Positions 15,513-24,393 are shown, counted from the stretch's first letter. The stretch is DNA of 64,000 bases from CAIKNB01 sp964415965 (GCA_964415965.1 CAYQCK010000002.1:62001-126000); one strand, 5' to 3'. The notes: generated from the letters alone by a model not told the origin. Program-made: numbers and translations.

Positions 15513-17666
15513 ATGGGGGAAAAATACAAGGACTTGTTGGCCGGGCTCGTCATCTTGGGGATATACACCCTGACGCGCATCATCCCGCTGCCCGTGGTCA
15601 TCGTGGCGCAATTCTTGACGTCTTTCGCCATCCTTTATCCTTCCTACCTGGTCGGCAAACGGCTTTTCCCCAAGGACCGCTGGCCGGCGTCCACGGCCAT
15701 GGGCCTGGTGATGTTCGCCGCGCTGAACGCCATCATCCAGACCGCCTGGTTCTATGCCGGCGGGCTGCTCAACGAAGCTTCGGATGTTTGGATCATGTCG
15801 GGCACCATGGCCCTCTGCAACCTGATCGCCTTGGCCGTGCCCGAATGCGACGAGGAGCGCGAGACGCCCTCGCGGCCCAAGCCCAAAGACCTGGTTTTGG
15901 GCACGGTCCTGCTCGGCGCGTCGCTGGCCGCCGTCGGCTTCGTCCTCTACTCCGCTTGGCGCGCCGGCACTTCCGATTCGATCCGCACGCCCTGGCCCCT
16001 CATGCCTCCCGGGACGCTCGCCGCCCTGGCCTTGGCCTGGGCTTCCGCCATCCTCTCCGCCTTCATCGTCAAACGCCGCGCCTTGGCCGCCTGGCAGGCC
16101 GGACTGGCCCTGTTCGGCACGACCGCCATCGCTCCGTTGGTTTACCGCCTCGGCTTCGGGTTCGACGGCTTCCTCCACGTGGCCTCGGAAAAAATCATCC
16201 TCGCGACCGGCACGCTCTCGCCCAAGCCCTTCTACTACATCGGGCAATACGTCTTCACGACCCGCTTCTCCAAGCTCATCGAGATGCCGGTCGAGGACGT
16301 CGACCGCTGGCTCGTCCCGCTCGCTACTGCCGTGCTCCTGCCTCTCGCCTTGCACTTGGGCCGCCGAAAGACGGATTCCGCCGTTTGGCCGACGGCGCTC
16401 CTGTTCCTGCCCCTGGCTCCGTTCGTCGCCACCACGCCCCAAGCCTTCGGCTACATGCTCGGCCTCACGGCGCTCCTCCTGCTGCGCGGTCGTTACGAGA
16501 ACTTCGTCCACCCCGTCGCCCCCCTGGCCATCGCCGTCTGGAGCGCGGCGGTCCACCCGCTGGCCGGCGTCCCGTTCCTGGCCGTCTGCCTGGCCGCCCT
16601 GATTTGGCCGGAGGCCGAATCCCGCTTCGTCTGGCCGAGGCGCCTGGCCGCCTCGCTGTGCGCCGTCTTGGCCGTCTGCGCCGTGCCGCTCATGTTCTTC
16701 ATCCTGAGCCTGGGCGGCAAAAGCGGCATCCGTTGGGATTTCTCGGGCCTGTGGACGGCGGGTCCCTGGCTCGAGCTGGGACGCACCCTCGTGCCTTGGA
16801 TCGGCAACCACTTCGCGGTCTGGCCGTCGTGGGCATCCCTCATCGCCCACTCCTTGCCCGCCCTGCTGATGCTCGCGGCCATCGGTTCCATCTTCATCAC
16901 GCGCGGCGCCGAACGCGGCGTGACCGTCCTGCTGTCGGCCACGGCGCTGCTGCTGCTCGTCAGTTCCACGGCGCTCAAGACCTCCGGCGAGTTCGCCTTC
17001 CTCATCAGTTATGAACGCGGCAACTACGCCGAACGCCTGGGCATCATCGCCGCGTTCATCCTGCTGGCCGCGGCCCTGCCGGCCGTCGCCAAAATCATGG
17101 GCCGGATTCGTCTCGGACCGCCGCTCTTGGGCGCCGCCGCCCTCGGCCTGATCCTTGCTGCGGCGTCCGCACTAAGTTATGACGCCCTGCCGCGCCATGA
17201 CGCGCTCGTTACCGGCCGCGGCTGGAGCGTCGGCCAATCCGACGTCGAAGCCGTGCGGTTCATCGACCGCGATGCCGGCCGCCAGCCCTACACCGTCCTC
17301 GCCAACCAGAGCGTCTCGGCCGCGGCCGTGATGCAGCTCGGCTTCAAGCGCTACGCCGGCGACGTCTTCTTCTACCCCATCCCGACCGGCGGCCCCCTGT
17401 ATGACGTCTTCCTCCGCATGACCTACAAGGAACCGACGCGCGATACGGCGGCCGAGGCCGGCAAGCTGGGCGGCAGCCAACTGGTCTACGTCGTGTTGAA
17501 CGACTACTGGTGGAACGCCGAATACACCGGAGAGGCGCTCTCCGGCATAGCCGATGCCGAGTGGCCGTTGGGCGAGGCCGATAAAGGCGCGGGCCACGCG
17601 CTCAAGATCTACAGGTTCGACCTGAGCAAACCCTCCAAGGCAGCGACGCAGACCGACGGTTCGTGA
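15513..17666 (+). CDS. Polytopic membrane protein with large extracytoplasmic C-terminus (GT-C-like candidate)
   Basis: 717 residues. Residues 1-580 hold roughly a dozen or more hydrophobic helices. The last about 150 are soluble and alpha/beta in character (TVLANQSVSAAAVMQL, VVLNDYWWN). This layout recalls GT-C mannosyltransferases and oligosaccharyltransferase-type enzymes, but I see no decisive catalytic motif. Its position at the edge of the glycan region fits. The start is placed at ATG 15513 by the upstream extended -10 box; ATG 15483 would lie before the promoter. The last 58 bp overlap the convergent glycosyltransferase gene. Confidence 0.7.
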   Translation: MGEKYKDLLAGLVILGIYTLTRIIPLPVVIVAQFLTSFAILYPSYLVGKRLFPKDRWPASTAMGLVMFAALNAIIQTAWFYAGGLLNEASDVWIMSGTMALCNLIALAVPECDEERETPSRPKPKDLVLGTVLLGASLAAVGFVLYSAWRAGTSDSIRTPWPLMPPGTLAALALAWASAILSAFIVKRRALAAWQAGLALFGTTAIAPLVYRLGFGFDGFLHVASEKIILATGTLSPKPFYYIGQYVFTTRFSKLIEMPVEDVDRWLVPLATAVLLPLALHLGRRKTDSAVWPTALLFLPLAPFVATTPQAFGYMLGLTALLLLRGRYENFVHPVAPLAIAVWSAAVHPLAGVPFLAVCLAALIWPEAESRFVWPRRLAASLCAVLAVCAVPLMFFILSLGGKSGIRWDFSGLWTAGPWLELGRTLVPWIGNHFAVWPSWASLIAHSLPALLMLAAIGSIFITRGAERGVTVLLSATALLLLVSSTALKTSGEFAFLISYERGNYAERLGIIAAFILLAAALPAVAKIMGRIRLGPPLLGAAALGLILAAASALSYDALPRHDALVTGRGWSVGQSDVEAVRFIDRDAGRQPYTVLANQSVSAAAVMQLGFKRYAGDVFFYPIPTGGPLYDVFLRMTYKEPTRDTAAEAGKLGGSQLVYVVLNDYWWNAEYTGEALSGIADAEWPLGEADKGAGHALKIYRFDLSKPSKAATQTDGS

Positions 17667-18745
17667 CGCTTCAGCACCTCGCAACGCGAACTCTCGACCG
17701 TGCGGTCGTCGAGCGGCTTGAGCGCCTCCAGAAGGCCGTCGGCCAAGGCCTGGGGCGACCCCGGTTCGGCGATCCAGCCGGCCTGGGCCAGCGTCTCGCT
17801 TGAGCCGCCGACATCGGTCGCCACCACGCGGCAACCGCACGCCAACGCCTCGAGGATAACGGTCGGCTGGTTCTCGAGGACGAGCGACGGCGCCACCAGG
17901 ACGCCGCAACCGCGGAGCGTCGCCAGGACCTCGCGGTTGCCCAATCCGCCCTTGAGGCGGATTTTCGGGTCAGCGAGTTCCGAGATGTAGCCTTTGCGGC
18001 TTCCCTCGCCGACCAGGACCAATCCGCTGGCCACGTGCCGGATCCGCCGCCAAGCTTCGAGGAGGATGTCGATACCCTTGTCCGGGTCGAGCCGACCGAC
18101 GAAAGCCACGGCCCGGCGGTCGCGTTGCCCCGGGACTTCCGGCTCCCGCATCATCGCTGACTCGGCTTGGCCGAGCGGGTTCGGTATGACCTCTTTTTTC
18201 GCCGTCTTGAAAAATCCGCGCTTCGCATGTTCGGCCAAAAGCCACTCGGTCGGCGAGACTGCCGCATCCGGCTCGCCCAAGGCCCGCCGCCGCAACGCCG
18301 CCCACATCCGCCGCCACACCGCCTTGGCGCCCCGCAGCTTCTCCCCGTAGACGATCTGCCCCGACGGTTCGAACAACTGGACGTCGTGCAGCACATGGAC
18401 CCATCTGATCCGTCGTCTCGAGCGAGCCTCCTGCGAGTCGAGAGACCTCTTGACGGCTGCCGGCGTGGCGAAGCCGCAACCGGTGAGGTTATGCGTCAAC
18501 AGCGCGTCAGGCATCCAATCGGAAATCTCTTTGACGACGGCATCTTGGCTGCCCAAATCGCCCAGATGGAAATACAGGCGGAACAGCGCCGGCATCTTGG
18601 CCAAACGGTAGAACCAGACTTGCGGCCCCCAAACCCTCACCTCATGGCCGCGGGCCTTCAGCAACTCGGCGTAGATGAAAGCGACCCGGCCGCAGCCGCC
18701 GTGCGTCCGCGGAGGGAAAGTATTGGTCAGGATGGCGATGCGCAT
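17609..18745 (-). CDS. GT4-family glycosyltransferase
   Basis: 378 residues, GT-B fold: N-terminal MRIAILTNTFPPRTHGGCGR, C-terminal VAFVGRLDPDKGIDILLEA and the EX7E motif ENQPTVILEALACG. A retaining transferase using a nucleotide sugar is expected. It follows the neighbouring GT4 gene by 11 bp in the same direction. The C-terminal 19 codons overlap the end of the opposite-strand membrane-protein gene, and both frames look intact. Confidence 0.87.
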   Translation of the reverse strand: MRIAILTNTFPPRTHGGCGRVAFIYAELLKARGHEVRVWGPQVWFYRLAKMPALFRLYFHLGDLGSQDAVVKEISDWMPDALLTHNLTGCGFATPAAVKRSLDSQEARSRRRIRWVHVLHDVQLFEPSGQIVYGEKLRGAKAVWRRMWAALRRRALGEPDAAVSPTEWLLAEHAKRGFFKTAKKEVIPNPLGQAESAMMREPEVPGQRDRRAVAFVGRLDPDKGIDILLEAWRRIRHVASGLVLVGEGSRKGYISELADPKIRLKGGLGNREVLATLRGCGVLVAPSLVLENQPTVILEALACGCRVVATDVGGSSETLAQAGWIAEPGSPQALADGLLEALKPLDDRTVESSRCEVLKRHEPSVCVAALEGLLRSNL

Positions 18746-18756
18746 AAGCTAATGTG

Positions 18757-19938
18757 TCATTGCGAGGAGGAACGACGAAGCAATCTCCGGCGCTCGTTTT
18801 GCCCGCTCCCTGCGATGACACCGTTATAGATAGCCATCAATCCCTCGAAATGCCGCGACCAGGTGAATTTCTCGACGACCCGCCGCCGCGCCGCCGCGCC
18901 CATTTCCTGCCGCATGCCGGGATTCTCCAGCAGCAGTCGGAGATGCGCCGCCAGCTCTTTGGGGTCGCCCGCCGGCGACAGGAAACCCGTCTCTTTATCC
19001 GCGACCACGGTGCGCACGCCCGGCAGATCCGAGGCGACCACCGGCACGCCGCAGGCTTGCGCCTCGACCGCGACCAAACCGAACGCCTCGGCCCCGGACA
19101 CGGACGGGAAAGCGAAGACCTGGCCCGCGCGGTAGACGTCCGGCAAATCGGCATCCGCGACGCGCCCGATGAACTTGGTGCGTTCCGCGATGCCGAGCTC
19201 GTGCGCCAATTTCTCGAAACCTGGACGGAGTTCGCCGTCGCCGCCCAGCAGGCACCAGACGTCAGCCGGCAATTCGGCCACGGCTTTGAGCAGGACGTCC
19301 ACGCCCTTGAACGCATGCGGCTTGTCCATTCCGCCGACGAACGAGATGGTTTTGGCTCCGGCCGGGATGCCGAACTTTTCCAAACGACATTCGCCGGGGC
19401 AAAATCGCGCTTCATCGACGCCAAACGGCAACTCGTGCATCTTTGAGGCCGCGGTGAATTTCTTGAAGGACGAATGCCGCGCGTAATCCAGCGAGCTGAC
19501 GAGCAAAGCGTCGGCCGAGCGCAGGACGAGCTCCTGGACCGTGTGGCGATGGATGCGGTTGACTAGCCCGCGCCAGCCGCTGACGTCGGCGTCCATGTGC
19601 AAAGTCACGACCAGTTTCTTGATGGCGCCGAAAAACTTCAGGAAATCGATTTCGAGGTCCGTGCCGAAAAACGGGTAATGGAGATGCACGACATCGGCCA
19701 ATTTGAGATGCGGCCGGAGCGCCCACGGCGCGAGCTGCGAAGCGTTCCCGAGTCGCCATAACGGTTTGACGCGCACGATGCGCTCCTGGCCCGCATCGGG
19801 CAACGGATAGACCGGCTCTGGGGCGAGCAGGACCGCGTCCACGCCGCGCGACTGCAAAAGCCCGACCTCCTGGGCCGCGACTTTGCCGATGCCGCCGATC
19901 TCCGGCGGCGCCACACAGGCGAGATGGACGATTTTCAT
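18757..19938 (-). CDS. GT4-family glycosyltransferase with a repeat-encoded C-terminal tail
   Basis: 393 residues. It begins MKIVHLACVAPPEIGGIGKV, and has SFVGGMDKPHAFKGVDVLL and EX7E motif EAFGLVAVEAQACG. ATG 19938 is used because upstream codons fall in a palindromic repeat. The last about 18 residues (after NGVIAGSG: QNERRRLLRRSSSQ) and the stop codon come from a GTCATTGCGAGG-type repeat, so the original C-terminus has been replaced or extended by a mobile palindrome. Confidence 0.87.
   Translation of the reverse strand: MKIVHLACVAPPEIGGIGKVAAQEVGLLQSRGVDAVLLAPEPVYPLPDAGQERIVRVKPLWRLGNASQLAPWALRPHLKLADVVHLHYPFFGTDLEIDFLKFFGAIKKLVVTLHMDADVSGWRGLVNRIHRHTVQELVLRSADALLVSSLDYARHSSFKKFTAASKMHELPFGVDEARFCPGECRLEKFGIPAGAKTISFVGGMDKPHAFKGVDVLLKAVAELPADVWCLLGGDGELRPGFEKLAHELGIAERTKFIGRVADADLPDVYRAGQVFAFPSVSGAEAFGLVAVEAQACGVPVVASDLPGVRTVVADKETGFLSPAGDPKELAAHLRLLLENPGMRQEMGAAARRRVVEKFTWSRHFEGLMAIYNGVIAGSGQNERRRLLRRSSSQ
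18764..18822. repeat. GTCATTGCGAGG-type palindromic repeat
   Basis: Ends GTGTCAT-TGCGAGG and TGCGATGACAC are imperfect inverted copies, with the internal GAACGACGAAGCAATCT that marks this repeat class in many bacteria. It provides the end of the GT4 coding sequence. Confidence 0.75.
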
Positions 19939-19953
19939 AGACTCGCCCTTTCT

Positions 19954-20043
19954 GCCATTCCAGTCCCGGCTCGTAGGCCGGGATGAACTCCAGCTGGAAT
20001 CCAGGCCTTTTGTTTCTGGATTCCTGCTTCCGCAGGAATGACG
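19954..20043. repeat. GTCATTCC-type palindrome cluster
   Basis: Contains CCATTCCAG / CTGGAAT, a CCCGGC / GCCGGG hairpin, then CCAG...CTGG and ATTCCTGC / GCAGGAAT ending in GAC. It occupies most of the 130 bp between two minus-strand glycosyltransferase genes. The same family occurs at 21493-21555 and 23313-23340. Confidence 0.8.
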
Positions 20044-20068
20044 GATAAGAATGATGCGGACATAACAA

Positions 20069-21145
20069 TCACCAGAATACAACCATTTTCGTCAGCCAGT
20101 GCAGCGCCCGGCCGACAGGGTTAAGCAAAACTTTGACCGGCCAGCTTTCGACATCCTGGTACGCGATGGTCGGCGAGGTCAGTGCCAGGATCTCGCGGTC
20201 GCCGCGCCGTCGCATCCGACCGACCTCGCGCCTTGTCCTGGCGAGATGGCCCCAAGTCGACGGCTTGAGCAGGTAAGCCCAGACGCGCAGCTTGTCGCGC
20301 CACCAGCCCTTGGCTACGGCGAAGACGAAGAGCGCGGATTCCGACGCGACGAGCTGCGGCGCCAGCCAGACGAGCGTCGCGACCTTGTAGTTGCGCAGGA
20401 TGACGAGCCAGCGGTTGCGTTCCATCCAGAACCATTTCTCGATAGAGCGCGAGAACTCGTAGTGGTGACGCACGACGCTCCGCGGCGCGAGCACGCAGCG
20501 GTAACCGGCCAGCCAGATGCGCCAACCCAAATCCAGATCCTCGTGGTAGGCCACGAAGGATTCGTCGAACAGCCCGACCAGGGCCAAGACGCGGCCGCGC
20601 AACAGGACGCCGGCACCCGACGGATACGCGATATCGGTGACCTCGGCCGGCGCTTCGCCGCGCCGCCGATGGTAACCGGAGGCATAGCCGAAGCCCAGGT
20701 AATGCAGGGCGTTTCCCTGTGAATTGATTTCGTCCGGATCCTGCTGCAGGACCAGGAGCGACTGCACCGCGCCGATGTTCGCGTCCGCCTCGGCCGCGCG
20801 CACCGCTTCGGACAAGGCGCCCGGTTCGAATGCCGCGTCGCCGTTGAGCAAGTAGACGTAGTCACGCCCTTCGCCAAGGGCGGCCTTCATCGCCAGGTTG
20901 TTCCCGCCGGTGAAGCCGAGGTTCTTGCCCGGTTCGAGGATGCGCACTTCGGGCAACCGGTCAGCGAATTCGGCCATGAGCCGGCGGCATTCGTCGAGAG
21001 AGCCGTCGCCCGGCCCGTTGTCGACCAGGACCAGACGCCATGCCTCGCGCGGATAGTCCTGTGCCGCGGCGCCTTCGAACAAGGCGCGCATGAACCGCGC
21101 GTTCCTGAACAGGCAGACGATGACGTCGACTTTCGGGCTAGGCAT
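20069..21145 (-). CDS. GT2-family glycosyltransferase (rhamnosyltransferase-like)
   Basis: 358 residues, GT-A fold: VDVIVCLFRNARFM, VLVDNGPGDGS, a GFTGGNNLAM turn, the LLNGDAAFEPGAL metal-site region (NGD) and the acceptor-side FVAYHEDLDLGWRIW. Such enzymes are inverting, often rhamnosyl- or galactosyltransferases. ATG 21145 gives the canonical N-terminus and overlaps the DUF2304 gene stop by 8 nt. The C-terminal about 100 residues contain a hydrophobic, probably membrane-associated helix pair. Confidence 0.87.
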   Translation of the reverse strand: MPSPKVDVIVCLFRNARFMRALFEGAAAQDYPREAWRLVLVDNGPGDGSLDECRRLMAEFADRLPEVRILEPGKNLGFTGGNNLAMKAALGEGRDYVYLLNGDAAFEPGALSEAVRAAEADANIGAVQSLLVLQQDPDEINSQGNALHYLGFGYASGYHRRRGEAPAEVTDIAYPSGAGVLLRGRVLALVGLFDESFVAYHEDLDLGWRIWLAGYRCVLAPRSVVRHHYEFSRSIEKWFWMERNRWLVILRNYKVATLVWLAPQLVASESALFVFAVAKGWWRDKLRVWAYLLKPSTWGHLARTRREVGRMRRRGDREILALTSPTIAYQDVESWPVKVLLNPVGRALHWLTKMVVFW

Positions 21146-21479
21146 GGGGGTCGTCTTTGGGCAGGTCGCGCAACGCATCGCGCCGCACCATCTCGGTCAG
21201 TTTCTTCTCGAGCTGGTCGAGCGCCACGAAAATCTTGAACACCAGCACGAACAGCAGCACCACCGAACCGTAGATGACGAAGTCGGAGCCGCGGCCAACG
21301 CCGAAAAAATTGGCGACCAGGGTCGCGGTCTGGGGCAGCGCGATGACGATGCCGGCGCCCAGCCACAATAAGCTCCAGAGCAGCGCTTCGGCGAAATTGA
21401 TGACGCCCTGGCGCATACGCCGCCAGGTCACGTAGAGCGCGCCGAGCAGCACGGCGATGAGGACTATTTGGATGAGCAT
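21138..21479 (-). CDS. DUF2304-family small membrane protein
   Basis: 113 residues with three predicted membrane helices (MLIQIVLIAVLLGALYV; ALLWSLLWLGAGIVI; DFVIYGSVVLLFVLVF) and a charged, coiled C-terminus (LEKKLTEMVRRDAL). DUF2304 proteins habitually sit beside GT2 glycosyltransferases in polysaccharide loci and may anchor or regulate them; this one overlaps the GT2 gene and follows another GT2. Function is inferred from that context. Confidence 0.75.
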   Translation of the reverse strand: MLIQIVLIAVLLGALYVTWRRMRQGVINFAEALLWSLLWLGAGIVIALPQTATLVANFFGVGRGSDFVIYGSVVLLFVLVFKIFVALDQLEKKLTEMVRRDALRDLPKDDPHA

Positions 21480-21492
21480 AATTTTCCTTGAT

Positions 21493-21555
21493 GTCATTCC
21501 AGCGAAAGCTGGAATCCAGAATGCCTTTCTGGATCCCTGCTTTCGCAGGGATGAC
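21493..21555. repeat. GTCATTCC-type palindrome, 63 bp
   Basis: Ends GTCATTCCAGC and GCAGGGATGAC are inverted. Each half contains its own small hairpin (CCAGC GAAA GCTGG; CCCTGC TTTC GCAGGG), and a central TCCAGA...TCTGGA stem joins them. It lies between two co-directional genes, so it is transcribed inside the operon. Confidence 0.85.
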
Positions 21556-21562
21556 GGGTGAT

Positions 21563-22243
21563 TCAACGGTCGAACATCCCCAACAGCAACTGCCAAGTTA
21601 TCTTGACCGCATCCAAATTCTGGTTGCCTTTGGCCAAGGTGTCGGCCGAATAGCGGATGACGACCGGGACTTCTTTCCAGCGCAAACCCGAGCGCGTCGC
21701 CAAACGCAGGATCTCGGAGCAATGCGCCATCCGGTCCTGGCGGAAGTCGAGGCGCCGCGCCGCTTCCGAACTCAACGCGCGCAAGCCGCTCTGCGGATCC
21801 GTGACCGTGCGCGGGATGCCCATGACCAGCGTGTTGAAATTCCTGGCCGCCACGAGCAGCAGACGTCGCGACCACGGCATGCCCTGCGGCTTGAGCCCGA
21901 GGAACCGCGACCCGAACACGATGTCGGTCTGGCCTTCGCGGATGGGCTGGATGAGCGCCGGGATGAACGACGGGTCATGCTGGCCGTCCGCGTCGATATG
22001 CACGATGACGTCGGCCCCGAGACGCAAGGCCGCTTCACCGCCGGTGCGCAAAGCCGCGCCCTGGCCCCGGTTCAAGGCATGGCACAGCACGACCGCCCCG
22101 GTCGCCTTGGCCACGTCGCAGGTCGTGTCCTTCGACCCGTCGTCCACGACAACCACGCCGTCGACGAACGGCTTGATCTTGGCCACGGTTTCCCCTATCC
22201 GGGACGCCTCGTTCAGCGCTGGGATGACCGCAAAAACGCGCAT
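21563..22243 (-). CDS. GT2-family glycosyltransferase, DPM1/polyprenyl-phosphate type
   Basis: 226 residues, the length of single-domain dolichyl-phosphate mannose synthases. Motifs: VIPALNEASRIGE, VVVDDGSKDTT, RGQGAALRTGGEAA, HIDADGQHDP (DxD-like) and DPQSGLRALS. It should load a sugar from GDP- or UDP-sugar onto polyprenyl phosphate, giving a donor for GT-C transferases such as the candidate at 15513-17666. No membrane helices are present at its C-terminus. Confidence 0.87.
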   Translation of the reverse strand: MRVFAVIPALNEASRIGETVAKIKPFVDGVVVVDDGSKDTTCDVAKATGAVVLCHALNRGQGAALRTGGEAALRLGADVIVHIDADGQHDPSFIPALIQPIREGQTDIVFGSRFLGLKPQGMPWSRRLLLVAARNFNTLVMGIPRTVTDPQSGLRALSSEAARRLDFRQDRMAHCSEILRLATRSGLRWKEVPVVIRYSADTLAKGNQNLDAVKITWQLLLGMFDR

Positions 22244-22313
22244 ATCCGTAGCTTACGACAGGATTGACATTTTGGCCAGGATATGGCATCAAGCCTCCGG
22301 ACTGGAGGTAGGG

Positions 22314-22586
22314 ATGGACCAACCGCGCACCTTCGAATTCTGGAATCTGGAGGATGCCTTCAACCGCTTCCTCGACTCGTTCCTGGAACCTAGCCGCCCG
22401 GCCGTCGTGATTTCCGGCAGATACCGCGGCCAGCTCGACTTCGAAATCGTCGAGCTCAAGGTCAAGTCCTTGGCCCACGGGAAAAAGCCATTCCGCTGGG
22501 ATTTCACCGGCCTGCTCGCCGACGGCACGAAAGTCGCCGGCGAAATCTACGCCGACGGCGGCCGTTTCCAAGCCGCGACCGGCTGA
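22314..22586 (+). CDS. Small unrecognised protein, 90 residues
   Basis: Begins MDQPRTFEFWNLEDAF and ends in two beta-hairpin-like segments (RGQLDFEIVELKVKS; VAGEIYADGGRF). No membrane segment and no known family. A strong ribosome binding site (CTGGAGGTAGGG) decides ATG 22314. It is divergent from the GT2 gene and upstream of the cyclase-like gene. Confidence 0.6.
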   Translation: MDQPRTFEFWNLEDAFNRFLDSFLEPSRPAVVISGRYRGQLDFEIVELKVKSLAHGKKPFRWDFTGLLADGTKVAGEIYADGGRFQAATG

Positions 22587-22662
22587 CTCCTCCAACCCCT
22601 GACATCCGTCGTTCCGACGGGCCTCATGCCGGGGGTTTCGCTTTTCCCGCACCCCCGGTTCC

Positions 22663-22671
22663 TGCTACACT
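22663..22671 (+). promoter_or_regulatory. Extended -10 promoter TGCTACACT of the cyclase-like gene
   Basis: The predicted transcription start (about 22678) is within 2 nt of ATG 22680, so the mRNA is leaderless. It closely resembles the TGCTACCAT boxes at 12681 and 15493. Confidence 0.5.
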
Positions 22672-22679
22672 GCCGCCAT

Positions 22680-23297
22680 ATGCCCAAGAATCCGCTGTCT
22701 TCCCTCCCCTCTTGTTCCGTCCTGGACAAGCTCCTGAACGAACGCGTCGAGCATCCCGAACGCGCCAAGTCCATCGACGCCAAAATCAAGAAGACATTCG
22801 ACAAGAAGGTCTCGATGATGGTCCTGGACATGTCCGGCTTCTCGCGCCTGGTCCAGCGCTACGGCATCATCCACTACCTGGCCATGATCCGCCGGATGCG
22901 CCGCGTCGTCGCCCCGGTCATCGCCAAGAACAGGGGCGCGGTCGTCAAATTCGAGGCCGACAACGCCTTCGCCGTCTTCCTCAAACCGGAACAGGCCCTG
23001 GAGGCCGCGCTCGAGATCAACCACGACCTGGAGGTCGCCAACCTGTCGACGCCCGACGAAAGCGACGTCTATGTCTCCATCGGCATCGGCTACGGCACCA
23101 CGCTCCTCGCCTGCGACGACATGTACGGCAACGAGATGAACCTCGCCTCGAAACTCGGCGAAGACACCGCCGAACGCGGCGAGATACTAGTGACCGAGGC
23201 GGCGTACAAGGAATGCTCGAAGAAACACAAATTCACCTCATTTCCCCTCACCATCAGCGGCGTGACGCTGAAGGCGTTCAAGGTGAAAAACGGATAG
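22680..23297 (+). CDS. Class III adenylate/guanylate cyclase-like protein
   Basis: 205 residues: a short N-terminal helix, then one cyclase homology domain. Both metal Asp positions are present (VLDMSGFS and FEADNAF), as is the purine-binding Lys (VVKF). The DMYGNEMNLASKL segment keeps the Asp and the ribose-orienting Asn, but has Lys where active enzymes have the transition-state Arg. It may be a weak cyclase, use another nucleotide, or be only a sensor. No input domain is attached. Confidence 0.75.
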   Translation: MPKNPLSSLPSCSVLDKLLNERVEHPERAKSIDAKIKKTFDKKVSMMVLDMSGFSRLVQRYGIIHYLAMIRRMRRVVAPVIAKNRGAVVKFEADNAFAVFLKPEQALEAALEINHDLEVANLSTPDESDVYVSIGIGYGTTLLACDDMYGNEMNLASKLGEDTAERGEILVTEAAYKECSKKHKFTSFPLTISGVTLKAFKVKNG

Positions 23298-23312
23298 GTA
23301 TTGAAAATAATC

Positions 23313-23340
23313 CGTCATTCCTGCTTTCGCAGGAATGACG
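23313..23340. repeat. GTCATTCC-type hairpin, 28 bp
   Basis: Perfect 12-bp stem CGTCATTCCTGC / GCAGGAATGACG with a TTTC loop between the convergent cyclase-like and epimerase genes. It may double as a terminator for either strand, although no T-run follows. Confidence 0.85.
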
Positions 23341-23349
23341 GTACTGGCG

Positions 23350-24375
23350 TCACCCCACTTTGAATCCCAGCAGGCTCTTGTGGGCCACGGTGTAGTCGAT
23401 GCTGCGCTTCAGGCCCTCGTCCAGGCGGACCAGCGGCAGCCAGCCCAATTTTTCCTTGGCCTTGGCGATGTCCGGCAAGCCGAGCTGCGACATGAACAGG
23501 AGCGGCGGCTCGAAGGTGATGCGCGAGGTGGAACCCGTCATCTCGATGATGCGCTGGGCCACGTCGATGAGCGGGATGTCGAGGTCGCTGCCCAGGTTGA
23601 CCGGTCCGATGTCGCTCGGCGCGGCCATGAGCTTCATCATCCCGTCCACGATGTCGGTCACGTAGGTCAGCGACGTCCTGAACGTCTCGTCGCCGTAGAT
23701 GACCAGGTCCTTGTTGTCGAGCGCGTTGGTCACGAAGTCCGGCACCATCTGGCCGTCGAACAGCGGCATGCGCGGGCCGTAGGTGCGGAAGATGCGGGCG
23801 ATCTTGGTCTCGACGCTGTAGACCTGGCGGTACGTCTCGAACATGGTCTCGGCGTAGCGTTTGCCCTCGTCATAGCAGGCGCGCGGGCTGAGCGCGTTGA
23901 CCGAACCGAAATCTTCTTCCTTATAAGGCCGGTTGTCGGCCAGCCGCGGGCCGTAGACCACCGAGGCCGACGCCAGGAGCGCCTTGGAGTGGTAGCGCAC
24001 GGCCAAATCCAGCGCGTTCTTGACCGCCTGGGAATTCGCCAGGAGCGTCTGGATCTTGTACTGGTCGAACTTCTTGGGGCTGGTCGGGCAGGCCAGGTGG
24101 TAGATCTCCTGGATGCCTTGGAACTTGATCTTGAAGCGCATCAGCTCCGGGAACGACTCGGGGTCGAACGGCTGGTTGAAGTCGTGGCGGATGAACTCGA
24201 AATCCGGGTTCTTGAGGAGCTGGTCGATGTTCGACTCGCTCGACGTCACGAAGTTGTCCACGCAGATGACGCGCGAATCCTTGAGCAGCTGCTCGCACAG
24301 GAACGAGCCCAGGAACCCCGCCCCGCCCGTGACCAGGACATTCTTCTTGTCGAACCCTTCGGTGCCTGCTTGCAT
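23350..24375 (-). CDS. Extended-SDR nucleotide-sugar epimerase/decarboxylase, UXS-like (paralog 1)
   Basis: 341 residues. NAD motif VTGGAGFLGS, catalytic YDEGK (ACYDEGKRYAE) and the family segments IFRTYGPRM and TYVTDIVDGM resemble UDP-glucuronate decarboxylases and related UDP-sugar dehydratases. The upstream neighbour, 18 bp away, is a close paralog, so the two arose by tandem duplication. An insert of about 15 residues (FPELMRFKIKFQGIQEIYHL) is shared by the pair and not typical of canonical UXS. The exact product sugar is uncertain. Confidence 0.8.
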   Translation of the reverse strand: MQAGTEGFDKKNVLVTGGAGFLGSFLCEQLLKDSRVICVDNFVTSSESNIDQLLKNPDFEFIRHDFNQPFDPESFPELMRFKIKFQGIQEIYHLACPTSPKKFDQYKIQTLLANSQAVKNALDLAVRYHSKALLASASVVYGPRLADNRPYKEEDFGSVNALSPRACYDEGKRYAETMFETYRQVYSVETKIARIFRTYGPRMPLFDGQMVPDFVTNALDNKDLVIYGDETFRTSLTYVTDIVDGMMKLMAAPSDIGPVNLGSDLDIPLIDVAQRIIEMTGSTSRITFEPPLLFMSQLGLPDIAKAKEKLGWLPLVRLDEGLKRSIDYTVAHKSLLGFKVG

Positions 24376-24393
24376 ATCGGTTGTCGGCTTAGT

